This document shows, in pieces, positions 24,553-32,980 of a DNA stretch of 51,567 bases. A model generated the notes under the pieces. It did not search any database and was not told the DNA's origin. It saw only the letters and a list, made by a program, of their open reading frames with translations. Position 1 is the stretch's first letter; each line of letters starts with the position of its first letter. Source of the stretch: Candidatus Obscuribacterales bacterium (GTDB lineage Bacteria; Cyanobacteriota; Vampirovibrionia; Obscuribacterales; Obscuribacteraceae); assembly GCA_020054205.1 (NCBI GenBank), contig JAGVLS010000042.1, forward strand, positions 1 to 51,567, given 5' to 3'. The translations under genes and the position numbers were made by a program.

Positions 24553-24705
24553 ATGTACGAACTCATTGCTTTCGTTGCGGCGATTTGTGCCCCCGGCGCC
24601 ATTGTTCTGTCCGCGCTTCATTTCTCGGGCAAGTTGCGCCTGCGTCCTCGTCCTGTCGATGAATTGCCCATGATCGTCGCACCTCAATCTTGGCCACGCA
24701 GCTGA
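24553..24705 (+). CDS. Small single-TM protein
   Basis: A 50-residue product (MYELIAFVAAICAPGAIVLS at its N-terminus) with one hydrophobic segment and a basic, proline-rich tail. A strong GAAAGAGGAG precedes the ATG. It follows the operon terminator at 24468-24520, so it would need readthrough or its own promoter. Base composition matches the GC-richer operon upstream. Small membrane proteins beside nucleotide-acting enzymes are sometimes effectors, but nothing here proves it. Confidence 0.6.
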   Translation: MYELIAFVAAICAPGAIVLSALHFSGKLRLRPRPVDELPMIVAPQSWPRS

Positions 24706-24775
24706 TTCATTCAACAAGGATTCAGAGCAAACAGCGGTGTCTTTGATTTTCTGCCCTGAATAAGGGGTAGACTTC

Positions 24776-24841
24776 AAAAGAACAAATCTTACATATGCTG
24801 GTAGCAATACCGGCTATGCTAAGATCTTGTTCTTTTATTTT
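24776..24841 (+). terminator. Hairpin with T-rich tail
   Basis: AAAAGAACAA and TCTTA at 24776-24791 pair with TAAGA and TTGTTCTTTT at 24819-24836, with an inner AGC pairing, followed by ATTTTG. Likely terminator of the 50-aa gene. Confidence 0.75.
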
Positions 24842-24871
24842 GTAATACTAAAGCATATAGTAATAAGAACA

Positions 24872-24926
24872 GAAAAAGCAAGCGTTAGGAATTAATGACG
24901 CTTAAGTCATTTTCTTCACGCTTGCT
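24872..24926 (-). terminator. Intrinsic terminator of the DUF4139 gene
   Basis: AGCAAGCGT (24877-24885) and ACGCTTGCT (24918-24926) form the outer stem with an inner AATGAC/GTCATT. On the minus strand the stem is followed by a T-run. Confidence 0.85.
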
Positions 24927-24996
24927 CGAAATTATTTTTCAAGTTACTGTTGAAGGTGCCCGTAAAAAGTCATAGAATGTTCTGCTGAGTAACCGG

Positions 24997-26697
24997 TTAA
25001 TTCATTTTGAATCGGATAGTATAAGTCAAAACCGTCTTGGCTTTAGCTGCAACTTTTAGAGTCAATGGAATTGTGGATGTTCTTCCTAGACCTTTAGCAA
25101 AGGTAGCATGCATTGCAGCTTCAAGACTTGTTGTCTCTCCAGCAGCACCTTGCTCGGAATATTCAACGATATGTCCACCAAGATATTTGGGCTCATGAAT
25201 ATATTCGGACACAATTACTTCGACCGGACGGTCTTTGTAATTATGGATGGTTAATTGACGCACTTCTTGTCGATAATGAGGAGGTTCTTCATCTTCGTCT
25301 CCCTCAGTATCTTCAGCTTCATCAGATGCTTCGATTTCACCACTTGCAACGGGTAGTTCTTCAAATGTTTTAACTTGTTGAGGCTGAGCTGGTGTAGCCT
25401 CTGCTGACGAAACTTCTGCAGTTGGCTGTAACGGATCAACAGTATTTTCATCCATAGGGTCAATAGCAGATAAGAGCACACGCTCGGCTTTAATATCTGC
25501 TACTGGACCATAGTCTAAATTGAAACTTTCACCATGAGCAACATGCCCAATATTACAATTGCCAATTTTTTGTGGGCTACCTACGCTATCAGGTTGATAA
25601 ATACCAACTGCGCCAGCAGGCAAAGCACAAGTAATCTTATTATTTTTGCTGGAGTCAACCTTGAGGCGAATCATAACAGGAAGTTTAGGTGCTTCATTGG
25701 CAGGATCAGCTTCGTTGTATCCGCTAGAGTCAAGAATGTATACTGCATTTACTGGTACATTTTCTGCTTTCAGCAGATAACATTGTTGCATGTCACCATT
25801 TTCCAGTGTCAATGGATTTGGCAAAAGATAAACATGCGTTTCACCGACGGTTTCAGAGCTAGCGCTATCAAACCTAACTGCTTTTCTAGCTCCACTGAGG
25901 GCAGCGCGCATAGGAGCTGGTGCGGCGACTGACTCTAGTCCATACTGTTGCCCGCCGCCTTCTTCGTAGTTGCTGGCAGCAAGAAGTTTAACTAATGCAT
26001 TTTCAAATCTACCACCAGAATGATTGGTGATAGAAACAGTGCATTCAAGACGCGTAAGGATGCCATGCTTTTCATCGTAAAAAGCACTAAAGCGAGGAGC
26101 CCAATTTATACCACCGCACTGATACATCAATTCTAAATCATAAGCTCCACCTGCTGATACTGATGGTATTAAAGTAAGCGAAGGAGTTGAGCTGAGTCCA
26201 TCAGGCAGCCCTTCTTCAAGCTCAACATTGCTCATAGAACAAACCATGACTTTTCCATTTTGCAATTCTACTGCTACTTGATCGCGTCCACAGACAGCAA
26301 GCAGCTTGCCAGCTAAGCGATGTGGCTTGCCAGCTGCTCCAGCTTCACGTACTGAAACACGTCGTCCACATGAGGCTGCCATAATGCGGAATAAATCTAA
26401 ATTAGCAGCTCGATAGGTAATTGGTCCTGCTTTAAAATCACCTGTTCCTGCCACGGATAAAATATTTAAAGTACCAATTTGATATTGTTCTGGCATGCCT
26501 TGCAGTAAAACTGTACTTCTACCTTCGCACAAAGTAATCAAACGATTTTGACGAACAACCGCTTGTCCTGAATTGTAAATGGAAAGTTCGCTGCTATCAG
26601 CGCCAAGCGATGTAACAAATTCAGTGTTTAGCGATGGACTTTGTCTTGCTGAATCTCTTCTTGTAGAACTTTGACGTTCTCTTGTTTGAGAAGCCAT
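24997..26697 (-). CDS. DUF4139 domain-containing protein
   Basis: Member of the DUF4139/mucoidy-inhibitor A-like family of unknown function. The N-terminal ELSIYNSGQAVVRQNRLITL and the LQGMPEQYQIGTLNI segment are the family opening; YDLELMYQCGGINWAPRF and the repeated LVKLLAASNY / HNYKDRPVEVIVSEYI strands follow. Residues ~430-485 are an acidic low-complexity linker. The ATG at 26697 follows AGGAGC and gives 566 residues; a longer frame overlaps the next gene. No signal peptide is visible, which is unusual for the family. Confidence 0.82.
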   Translation of the reverse strand: MASQTRERQSSTRRDSARQSPSLNTEFVTSLGADSSELSIYNSGQAVVRQNRLITLCEGRSTVLLQGMPEQYQIGTLNILSVAGTGDFKAGPITYRAANLDLFRIMAASCGRRVSVREAGAAGKPHRLAGKLLAVCGRDQVAVELQNGKVMVCSMSNVELEEGLPDGLSSTPSLTLIPSVSAGGAYDLELMYQCGGINWAPRFSAFYDEKHGILTRLECTVSITNHSGGRFENALVKLLAASNYEEGGGQQYGLESVAAPAPMRAALSGARKAVRFDSASSETVGETHVYLLPNPLTLENGDMQQCYLLKAENVPVNAVYILDSSGYNEADPANEAPKLPVMIRLKVDSSKNNKITCALPAGAVGIYQPDSVGSPQKIGNCNIGHVAHGESFNLDYGPVADIKAERVLLSAIDPMDENTVDPLQPTAEVSSAEATPAQPQQVKTFEELPVASGEIEASDEAEDTEGDEDEEPPHYRQEVRQLTIHNYKDRPVEVIVSEYIHEPKYLGGHIVEYSEQGAAGETTSLEAAMHATFAKGLGRTSTIPLTLKVAAKAKTVLTYTIRFKMN

Positions 26698-26758
26698 TTT
26701 CTTGCTCCTATCTGACTGAAATTTCTTGTCATAATTTAATCGAGAGAGTGCTTTAGGC

Positions 26759-27160
26759 TTAAGATGAAGCTTTGGCTTTCGGAAGACGTTGTGTCTTAAT
26801 TTCGCCAATGGTGCCAACTTTTATTGCAAACCCGTCAATTTTTGTAGGAATTTGAGCAATATAAGCAGCGAAAGGCTTACGTCTAATTGAAAGTTTGTTT
26901 TGTTGCAATTTATCCCATTCGGACTTGGTAACAGTTACATTCACCGATATTTCTGGTGGTTGACCAGGAATAATACCAGTTGAAAATCGCCAAGAACGCT
27001 TACCGTAGGAATAATAATAACCAGTTAATTCAAAGATTTTTTTTAGTTTGCCTTCTAGTTTGGTTTTAGCAATTGATACTTTAGCAACGGGTTTCTTTTT
27101 CTCCGTGGCGGGCTTTCTGCTTGCAGAAGTCGCTTTCTTTTTTGATGTAATTGTGGGCAT
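26759..27160 (-). CDS. Hypothetical basic protein
   Basis: Not recognised. The first ~35 residues are a Lys/Ala/Ser-rich tail (KKKATSASRKPATEKKKP) of the kind seen in nucleic-acid-binding proteins. The globular part (40-133) contains GYYYSYGKRSWRFSTGIIPG and is mixed alpha/beta. AGAAAGG precedes the ATG. It lies between HtpX and the DUF4139 gene, in the same direction. Confidence 0.65.
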   Translation of the reverse strand: MPTITSKKKATSASRKPATEKKKPVAKVSIAKTKLEGKLKKIFELTGYYYSYGKRSWRFSTGIIPGQPPEISVNVTVTKSEWDKLQQNKLSIRRKPFAAYIAQIPTKIDGFAIKVGTIGEIKTQRLPKAKASS

Positions 27161-27218
27161 GTTTTACCTTTCTGTGATTTGGTTTTTTGTTGCAGCTGGT
27201 TGCAGTGCAATGCTCAAA

Positions 27219-28376
27219 TTATTTTTTTTGACATCCATGTAGTCTAGCTTTTTCAGTAATCCTAGCGGTAGCAATAGATAATGGTAGGAAAATATATTGC
27301 CATTCCATAGGAACAACAGGACATTTGCCACCATTCATGCGCTCTAGTGCACGCACGCGATCTGGTACTGGCGGATGAGTCAATTGCAAGTTTTTCCACC
27401 ATCTTTTAATGGTACCAAATATGCCACCACTAGAGTCGCCACTATTGGAACTATCAGCGCTTACGGTATCGTAAAGAGGGTCAATAATCATTAGTGGGCG
27501 CCATGCACGATAATAAGCAATTTCTCTTTGAGTCTTTGGTCGATTTTTCTCGGCATAAAGTACAAGCTTTTGCAAAGCAGTAGCTAATCCACAAGGATTG
27601 CCAGTGAAATAAGCAGCTGTTGCATCCGCACCTGATTCACGCGAACGCACAACAAAAAATTGAATGATACGTGTCACTTGTCCAACTACCCAAAAGATAA
27701 CGTATGAAATTATGTTGCTCAAAATAGTCGGCAAGAAGCGATGTTGTGGCTTTATGCCCAATAGTCGTTTAAACAAGCCAATAGCGCCTAAGACAATTTG
27801 GATAATTTGATTGACAATCATGGAAAATACACTGGACAAAACAGCCAGCATTGAATTAATAGCGACGTCGTAATTGCGCACGTGTGCTAGCTCATGCGCA
27901 AAAATTTCTTTTATTTCAAGATCGGTCATGCCAGCTTTGAATAGACCTTCTGTTGCTGCAACAACCGCTTTGCGATGAATGGGACCAGTAGCAAATGCAT
28001 TCGGTCTTGGATCGGCCGATACATAAACAGGCGGCTTATATTTCAAGTCGCTCTCTTTAAATGCAATATCCACAATTGCAAGCAAACGTGCATGATCAGG
28101 ATTATTCGGGTCGGCAGGAGCAGACTTAGTTTGCCAAAGAGCAATTTTAGCACTATACCACCACATCACAATGGGTAGTACCAAAGTCAAAACTGGTGAT
28201 ATTAGTCCCCATCCCCAAGTAAAGTGGAAGTTGAAACCAAATGCCCATAAAGCAAGTGCAATTAAAGCAAGCATGGTCAAATAACCCAAGCTGGTTTTAA
28301 TCCAAGTGATAATCATACGTCTGCGAATAGCAGGGTAATTTGGATGGTCGTGAGGAATGACATGCTGTCGAGCCAT
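27219..28376 (-). CDS. htpX: M48-family metalloprotease (HtpX-like)
   Basis: Membrane-bound zinc endoprotease for quality control of membrane proteins. Two N-terminal hydrophobic segments (about 31-48 and 59-73) precede the catalytic HELAH (161-165), with the third zinc ligand Glu247 in SRESGADATAAYF. Further hydrophobic segments lie between. The family block DPRPNAFATGP is present. At 385 residues it is longer than classical HtpX (about 290), with an inserted Ser-rich loop near residue 310. AGGAG precedes the ATG. Confidence 0.93.
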   Translation of the reverse strand: MARQHVIPHDHPNYPAIRRRMIITWIKTSLGYLTMLALIALALWAFGFNFHFTWGWGLISPVLTLVLPIVMWWYSAKIALWQTKSAPADPNNPDHARLLAIVDIAFKESDLKYKPPVYVSADPRPNAFATGPIHRKAVVAATEGLFKAGMTDLEIKEIFAHELAHVRNYDVAINSMLAVLSSVFSMIVNQIIQIVLGAIGLFKRLLGIKPQHRFLPTILSNIISYVIFWVVGQVTRIIQFFVVRSRESGADATAAYFTGNPCGLATALQKLVLYAEKNRPKTQREIAYYRAWRPLMIIDPLYDTVSADSSNSGDSSGGIFGTIKRWWKNLQLTHPPVPDRVRALERMNGGKCPVVPMEWQYIFLPLSIATARITEKARLHGCQKK

Positions 28377-28723
28377 GACAGTTCTCCTGTTTTTAATTGA
28401 TGAAAGGATGTGTCTATATGCGCCTTCACAATCAATTCACAAAGAAAAGAGTGAAAAATGCTAGAAAAGGTTATTGGCTTTTATAATTTATTTGTTTTGA
28501 AAAACTATTTTGAATTAGACAGAAGATAGTAATAGAACAGTTCAGATTACAAACTTAAGTATGTTAAAAGCAATGATAAAACTAGTTTTTGATGTTTTCA
28601 GTATAGAAGAAAAGAACTACATTTCTAAAGATCATATATAGCGTAGCTAATTAAACTGAATTATCTTTGCATGTTCTGCATGTAAATTGATAAACTTGAT
28701 TGTATTACTTGTAATGAGATGCA
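28377..28723. other. Non-coding gap between divergent genes
   Basis: About 350 bp of AT-rich sequence between the HtpX start and the RfaE2 start. It must hold two promoters. I see nothing else recognisable in it. Confidence 0.6.
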
Positions 28724-29194
28724 ATGAAAGAAGTTGTAAACATAAACGAGCTAGCGAAAGTGGTTGCAGTGCTTAAAGCCAATGGTAAGCGCATTGTGAC
28801 AACTAATGGCTGTTTTGATATTTTGCATAAAGGACATGTTTCTATTTTGCAAGCAGCAAAAGAAATGGGCGATGTTCTTATTGTTGGTTTAAACAGTGAT
28901 GATTCAGTACGAAAGTTAAAAGGTGCTAGTCGTCCAATCAATAATGAAAATGATCGAGCAGCAGTTTTAGCCGCACTAAAATCAGTAGATTTTGTCACTA
29001 TATTTACTGAAGATACACCTGTTGAATTTTTGAAAGCAGTAAAGCCAGATATTCATGTTAAAGGTGCTGATTATTCAAAAGACAAATTGGAAGAAACCCC
29101 AGTTGTAGAAGCTGCTGGTGGCAAAGTTGTTTTATTGCCTATTACCAAGGGGTTAAGTACCACTTCCATTGTGGATAAAATTCAGGATGGTTAG
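28724..29194 (+). CDS. rfaE2: D-glycero-beta-D-manno-heptose-1-phosphate adenylyltransferase-type enzyme
   Basis: Cytidylyltransferase-fold enzyme corresponding to the C-terminal (HldE/RfaE2) domain, which activates heptose for lipopolysaccharide or other glycans. TTNGCFDILHKGHVSIL contains the HxGH motif, followed by GLNSDDSVRKLKG, DRAAVLAALKSVDFV, PDIHVKGADY and the KGLSTTSIVDKI signature. 156 residues, as usual for a stand-alone domain. It implies heptose-containing surface polysaccharide; the kinase half is not in the window. Confidence 0.95.
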   Translation: MKEVVNINELAKVVAVLKANGKRIVTTNGCFDILHKGHVSILQAAKEMGDVLIVGLNSDDSVRKLKGASRPINNENDRAAVLAALKSVDFVTIFTEDTPVEFLKAVKPDIHVKGADYSKDKLEETPVVEAAGGKVVLLPITKGLSTTSIVDKIQDG

Positions 29195-29390
29195 CTAGTT
29201 GTGCTAGCGTGCTATTAAGTTTTTAATTTTTCAAATACACGTATATTTCCCAAACCTAAATTTTGCAATTACTTCATTGGGTGTGTTGGAAATTCAGTTT
29301 GTGTCGAGGCAGTGCATAGTATTGTCTTGTCTTTTCGCTTGCTACAAGCTTATGAAATTAAGCTCTGTTATATAAAGTGCTTCTGTTAGG

Positions 29391-29442
29391 TTGAAAGTAA
29401 TTCTTCTACTTTTCTTTTATAAAGGAACTTCTCAACCAAAAC
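29391..29442 (+). promoter_or_regulatory. Recurrent leader motif, copy D
   Basis: GAAAGTAATTCTTCTACTTT continues into a TCTTTTATAAAGGA block and CTTCTCAACCAAAACA, aligning with the other copies. It lies about 130 bp upstream of a 9-codon micro-ORF (29572-29601) and 200 bp before the membrane gene 29644. Confidence 0.5.
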
Positions 29443-29571
29443 AACCAATAACCCTTGCTGATTTGGAAAAAATGATTTTCTAGCATTTATTTGCTGGGAA
29501 GACTTGATTCGTTTGTACTTAGCCTAGGTGGTGTATTCTCCGCCTGGTGTACAGCTCGTCATAAAGGAGAC

Positions 29572-29601
29572 ATGAATAGTGCAAGTAATTTGTTGTTTTA
29601 A
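29572..29601 (+). CDS. Possible 9-aa leader peptide
   Basis: MNSASNLLF follows an excellent AAAGGAG and ends 42 nt before the next gene. Too short to support by composition; the ribosome binding site is the only evidence. Confidence 0.3.
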   Translation: MNSASNLLF

Positions 29602-29643
29602 GAACCCTAACTTTCTCAAGGAAACCCGAAAAGGAGAAATTAC

Positions 29644-29982
29644 ATGAACGCAGCATTTTTCTCATTGACTGAAAAACAATTTACCGACATCCTTGTAATT
29701 ACTATTGTCGGATACTTCACGGTGTTAGTTGCAGCTTTTCTGTGCACCGGAATAGCTGTGATACTTACACCGCCAGAAAATGGCAGGAGATTCAACCTCC
29801 TGGTTACAGTTGGACATACGTTCATTGCCGTTTGGGTAATGGTCCCTCTCGAACCAGTGATTGCCTGGCTTTCGCTTCTTGCCTATGGGAAGCCTGAACC
29901 GGCCGTGCAGCTAGCGGTGATTGTTAGTGGATCGATTATTACCATAGTGTCCACAATTTCTTTTTTCCATAACAGGGGATGA
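29644..29982 (+). CDS. Small membrane protein, three TM segments
   Basis: Not recognised. The 112-residue product has hydrophobic segments around 17-40, 51-77 and 86-108. AAAAGGAG lies before the ATG. The stop codon is inside the loop of an intrinsic terminator at 29971-30000. Confidence 0.7.
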   Translation: MNAAFFSLTEKQFTDILVITIVGYFTVLVAAFLCTGIAVILTPPENGRRFNLLVTVGHTFIAVWVMVPLEPVIAWLSLLAYGKPEPAVQLAVIVSGSIITIVSTISFFHNRG

Positions 29983-30000
29983 TGCCTGTTTTTTCTCTTT
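29971..30000 (+). terminator. Intrinsic terminator overlapping a stop codon
   Basis: AACAGG (29971-29976) pairs with CCTGTT (29985-29990), followed by TTTTCTCTTT. The TGA of the preceding gene (29980-29982) is in the loop. Confidence 0.75.
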
Positions 30001-30031
30001 GATAAAACTTAGAGAAAGTGACATACAAGAC

Positions 30032-30100
30032 ATGATGTTGTCTGTGATAGCAAAATTTACTGCCACACCGGTGTTTAGTCGTCGAGGAGGAGGGTGCTGA
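30032..30100 (+). CDS. 22-aa peptide ending in the shared tail TPVFSRRGGGC
   Basis: A short frame from ATG 30032 (or 30035) whose last eleven residues are encoded by the 82-bp direct repeat. The tail is the same as the end of the 238-residue protein at 30182. The ribosome binding site is weak. It could be a small peptide, or the remnant of a deleted gene copy whose 3' end survives. Confidence 0.35.
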   Translation: MMLSVIAKFTATPVFSRRGGGC

Positions 30101-30945
30101 TTCCCTCGAATTTTTAAAACTAAAAAAGAAATGATTTTGTGTCCAAACGTTTATTTCAACAGAAGGAAGAAAGGAAAAACGATGGTAACTCAACAGATGG
30201 AAATGCCGGAGTCTGGTACACAGGAAGCAGTGCCGGAGTCTGTGTCCACTTTGCCTGTTTTTGAGTCTGGCGAAATAAGTGAATTATGCCAATTTGAAGT
30301 AGAAGATAATCAGAAAGGCAGATATGTAGCTTTTGTTATTCCTCGTGGGTTGACTCCCGTGAAAGTTTTGGAAATTTTTGCCAACACTTATTGCAATGGG
30401 CAAATCACGGAGATGTTTGGATATGCTAAGGGTGCTTTAGATTATTTTAAATTTGAGACATCTGAAATCGTTAACACTGTAGACTTTACCATTAATTTTC
30501 CACTTGCGAATCTGAGAGAATGCGATCAAGAGGATATACTCGCTCAAGTTCAGGTTCAAGAAACAGCAAAAAGAACTGTTAAAGCATTCAAAGGAAATGA
30601 TTGGCAAAGCATGGTTGCTGAAATTCGGAAAAGCGCTGGTCGTATGACTAAAGAGTTTTTCTGGACGCCGGATTGGCAAGTAATATTGGCGTGTTGGCTT
30701 CATAGAGATAAAAATGGCTGGAATAAGCATGATGGAGAAGGACTTACCGCTGGTATTTACGTTCGTTGCCATGGGTCTCAAATTGATGATAGTGGAGAAA
30801 AAATCTCGCTCCATCATAGAGAGGGGCGTATAACGCATGATCCTAATGGTTCTACCGGCGTGGCACCGGTGTTTAGTCGTCGAGGAGGAGGGTGCTGATT
30901 CCCTCGAATTTTTAAAACTAGAAAAGAACTGATTTTGTGTCCAAA
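30066..30945 (+). repeat. 82-bp direct repeat pair flanking a one-gene cassette
   Basis: Copies at 30066-30147 and 30864-30945 are identical except at two positions (30122/30920 and 30131/30929), 798 bp apart. Each contains codons for PVFSRRGGGC plus stop, a TCGAGG/CCTCGA hairpin with ATTTTT, and CTGATTTTGTGTCCAAA or its near copy. They bracket the gene 30182-30898, whose end is made by the right copy. Confidence 0.9.
30182..30898 (+). CDS. Hypothetical 238-aa protein with C-terminal SRRGGGC
   Basis: Not recognised. ATG 30182 follows AAGAAAGGA; the frame is open upstream into the left repeat but without a binding site. Residues ~1-35 are Pro/Glu/Ser-rich; the rest is mixed, with FTINFPLANL and VILACWLHRDKNGWNKHDGEG. 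The last ten residues, PVFSRRGGGC, come from the right copy of the 82-bp repeat and are also found at the end of the 22-residue frame at 30032. Confidence 0.65.
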   Translation: MVTQQMEMPESGTQEAVPESVSTLPVFESGEISELCQFEVEDNQKGRYVAFVIPRGLTPVKVLEIFANTYCNGQITEMFGYAKGALDYFKFETSEIVNTVDFTINFPLANLRECDQEDILAQVQVQETAKRTVKAFKGNDWQSMVAEIRKSAGRMTKEFFWTPDWQVILACWLHRDKNGWNKHDGEGLTAGIYVRCHGSQIDDSGEKISLHHREGRITHDPNGSTGVAPVFSRRGGGC

Positions 30946-30946
30946 A

Positions 30947-30976
30947 AGGAACCCACGCCCGGGTTCCTAAAATTTT
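30947..30976. terminator. Bidirectional intrinsic terminator
   Basis: AGGAACCC (30947-30954) and GGGTTCCT (30961-30968) form a perfect stem; AAAATTTTT follows on the plus strand and CCTTTTTGG on the minus strand. It separates the convergent genes ending at 30898 and 31011. Confidence 0.9.
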
Positions 30977-31010
30977 TAAATCAGTTTGTACTACTGCATA
31001 TCGTAGCTGC

Positions 31011-32756
31011 TTACTTCTTCTTGTTTTGCCCTGTGAGGAAAGCAAGTCTTTGGCGAGCATCTTCTGAATATTCAGAATCAGAGCTAACTTTTAAAGCTTC
31101 GCGGAAATGCTCAGCTGCTTCGCTATTCTTTTTCTTACGTTCCATAATTAAGCCCATGCGATAGAATGCTTCGCCAAGTCGATAATCATTTTTTACGGCT
31201 AAGCGATATGAATTCAAAGCTTTGTCATATTCTTTTTCTAATTCATAAGCTGTGCCTAAATTGTAATGAGCAGTGGCGAGCTTTGGATCGAGAGATACTG
31301 CTGTTTGCCAATTTTTAATTGCACCAGATAAATCTCTTTCTGCTCTTAACGCTGCGCCAATACCGTTGTATGTAATAGCATCTTTAGGATTTATTGCTAA
31401 TGCTTTGCGAAATTCTGACAATGCATTTGCATAATTATGTTCTTGATTATATATCAAGCCTAAATTGCTATGAGCTTCAGCTAGCCCAGGATTAGCTGCT
31501 AAAGCTAATTTGTAGGCAGAAGTAGCTTCTTGTAATTTCCCAGCTAAATGAAATTGTACAGCATTATTATATTGCTTTACAGCTTCCAATGATTTTGCTT
31601 TGTCTGTTGTGGCAGCATTACTTGTAGAACTGGTTTTTTCTTCAGATGTAGTTGTGGTAGTTTCTTTAGTAGTTGTAGAAGTATCTGTTACTTCATTAGT
31701 TGCATCTGTATTGTCTTGAGCTGTCTCAGTTTGCAATGCTTCAGTTTGAGCTGTTTCAGTTTGTACCGTTTCAGTCTGTGCTGATTCAGTTTGGGCTGTT
31801 TCGGTTTGCACTGTTTCAGTCTGTGCGGGCTGAGTTTGGGCTGTCTCAGTTTGAGTTGCCGCCGCTTGCGTCGTCTCAGTCTGAGAAGTAACTTGCATTT
31901 CTGGCTTTAAAAGACTATTGGCATTAGCATCAGTATTTGCAGCTGGAGCACTTTCTGTTGTTTGTGGCTTGTCGCTGCTAGTCTGTGCTGTTGTTTGTTC
32001 TTGCGACCAGTTCCATGTGCCAGTTGTTTGGGTTTGAGCTGGTGCGGCAGCAGGAACAGGAGCAGAAGTGGAAACAGAAGCAGAATTATTTTCTGTGCTC
32101 GTTGTGCTGCTTGTTGTTGCTGTTGTATCTTGGCTTGTACTAGTTGTTTGTTCAGCTGACTGAGCAGGTGTTTGTTCTGAAGTTTGCGCAGATGCTGAAT
32201 TGTCAGCTGCTGCTTGTGCAACTACTGCATTTTCTTCGCTAGCTTTTACACTTGCTTTATATGTTTCTGCTAAATTATCGCCTAAGCTTAAAGTAAGAGA
32301 ACCTTCTTCTACTTTTAATACTTTTGGTTTTGCAGCAAGCTCTTCTGGTAAATCAAAAACTAATCTAGCTGTTGGCTTAGGACTATTCTCTAGATTTGAA
32401 TATCTGACGGATTTTAGAAATGGCATAGCTTTTGTGAAGTTTGCTGAAAGTTCACTTGCTGAAGGCAAATGAGTTTTATCTAGCGATGCATCAACAAAAT
32501 CAAAAACAATTCTATGATTTGGACCAGGTAAATCAAGCACATGAGGGACAGTAGGAAATGCATTTGTGCCAGCAAATTCAATCACCACTTGACTAGAATT
32601 ATCGAGTGAAATTTTCTTGATGGTTAGAGGCTCGCCGGCAGCATTTACCGCACTGCCAATCATAATACTTGCTGCTAGCATTGTATTTACAATTTGAGCT
32701 TTTACGCTTCTTCTTTCATTTTTTCCAGATATTGCTTGCATATCTTTTGGATTCAT
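31011..32756 (-). CDS. AMIN-domain and TPR-repeat envelope protein
   Basis: Exported or membrane-anchored protein. A hydrophobic segment near residues 25-42 is followed by an AMIN-like domain (about 45-165: LTIKKISLDNSSQVVIEF, HRIVFDFVDASLD, TARLVFDLPEEL), which binds cell-wall glycans in other proteins. Residues ~190-395 are Thr/Gln/Glu/Ser-rich low complexity with a degenerate QTETA repeat. At least five TPR units follow (about 400-565), including AEAHSNLGLIYN, AITYNGIGAAL and ATAHYNLGTAYE. AGGAG precedes both a GTG and the chosen ATG. Such proteins are frequent in Cyanobacteria and relatives. Confidence 0.88.
   Translation of the reverse strand: MNPKDMQAISGKNERRSVKAQIVNTMLAASIMIGSAVNAAGEPLTIKKISLDNSSQVVIEFAGTNAFPTVPHVLDLPGPNHRIVFDFVDASLDKTHLPSASELSANFTKAMPFLKSVRYSNLENSPKPTARLVFDLPEELAAKPKVLKVEEGSLTLSLGDNLAETYKASVKASEENAVVAQAAADNSASAQTSEQTPAQSAEQTTSTSQDTTATTSSTTSTENNSASVSTSAPVPAAAPAQTQTTGTWNWSQEQTTAQTSSDKPQTTESAPAANTDANANSLLKPEMQVTSQTETTQAAATQTETAQTQPAQTETVQTETAQTESAQTETVQTETAQTEALQTETAQDNTDATNEVTDTSTTTKETTTTTSEEKTSSTSNAATTDKAKSLEAVKQYNNAVQFHLAGKLQEATSAYKLALAANPGLAEAHSNLGLIYNQEHNYANALSEFRKALAINPKDAITYNGIGAALRAERDLSGAIKNWQTAVSLDPKLATAHYNLGTAYELEKEYDKALNSYRLAVKNDYRLGEAFYRMGLIMERKKKNSEAAEHFREALKVSSDSEYSEDARQRLAFLTGQNKKK
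31727..31885 (-). repeat. 15-bp coding repeat (QTETA/QTETV units)
   Basis: About ten tandem units of five residues (QTETA, QTETV, QTESA, QTEAL, QTQPA) inside the linker of the AMIN-TPR gene. The units differ at the DNA level, so this is an expanded, drifting minisatellite and not a CRISPR array. Confidence 0.85.
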
Positions 32757-32980
32757 AGCCACTTTACTCCTAGCCGTACACTGATAAAAGTTTTGCTAGC
32801 AAGTCTACTGCCTAAAGCCAAAGCTTTAAAGCAGAACTGTTTAAGCTTGTTCTTAAAAGATTGCTCCAAATTGGCTAGATAAGCGTATTATGTTAGTATT
32901 AGTCTGTATTGAGTGCTTGATAACTTTGTAGTTTAGATAGACTAATGTTGAAATGTCGATACATACTAGAAAGCAAAATA

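Noticed and set aside
30437..31060. 207-codon minus-strand open frame
   Set aside because: It is antisense to the 238-residue gene and runs through the bidirectional terminator; its composition is that of a shadow frame.
31727..31885. Short regularly spaced repeats resembling a CRISPR or tandem array
   Set aside because: The units are 15 bp, vary in sequence and encode QTETA-type residues in frame within the AMIN-TPR gene; there are no spacers.
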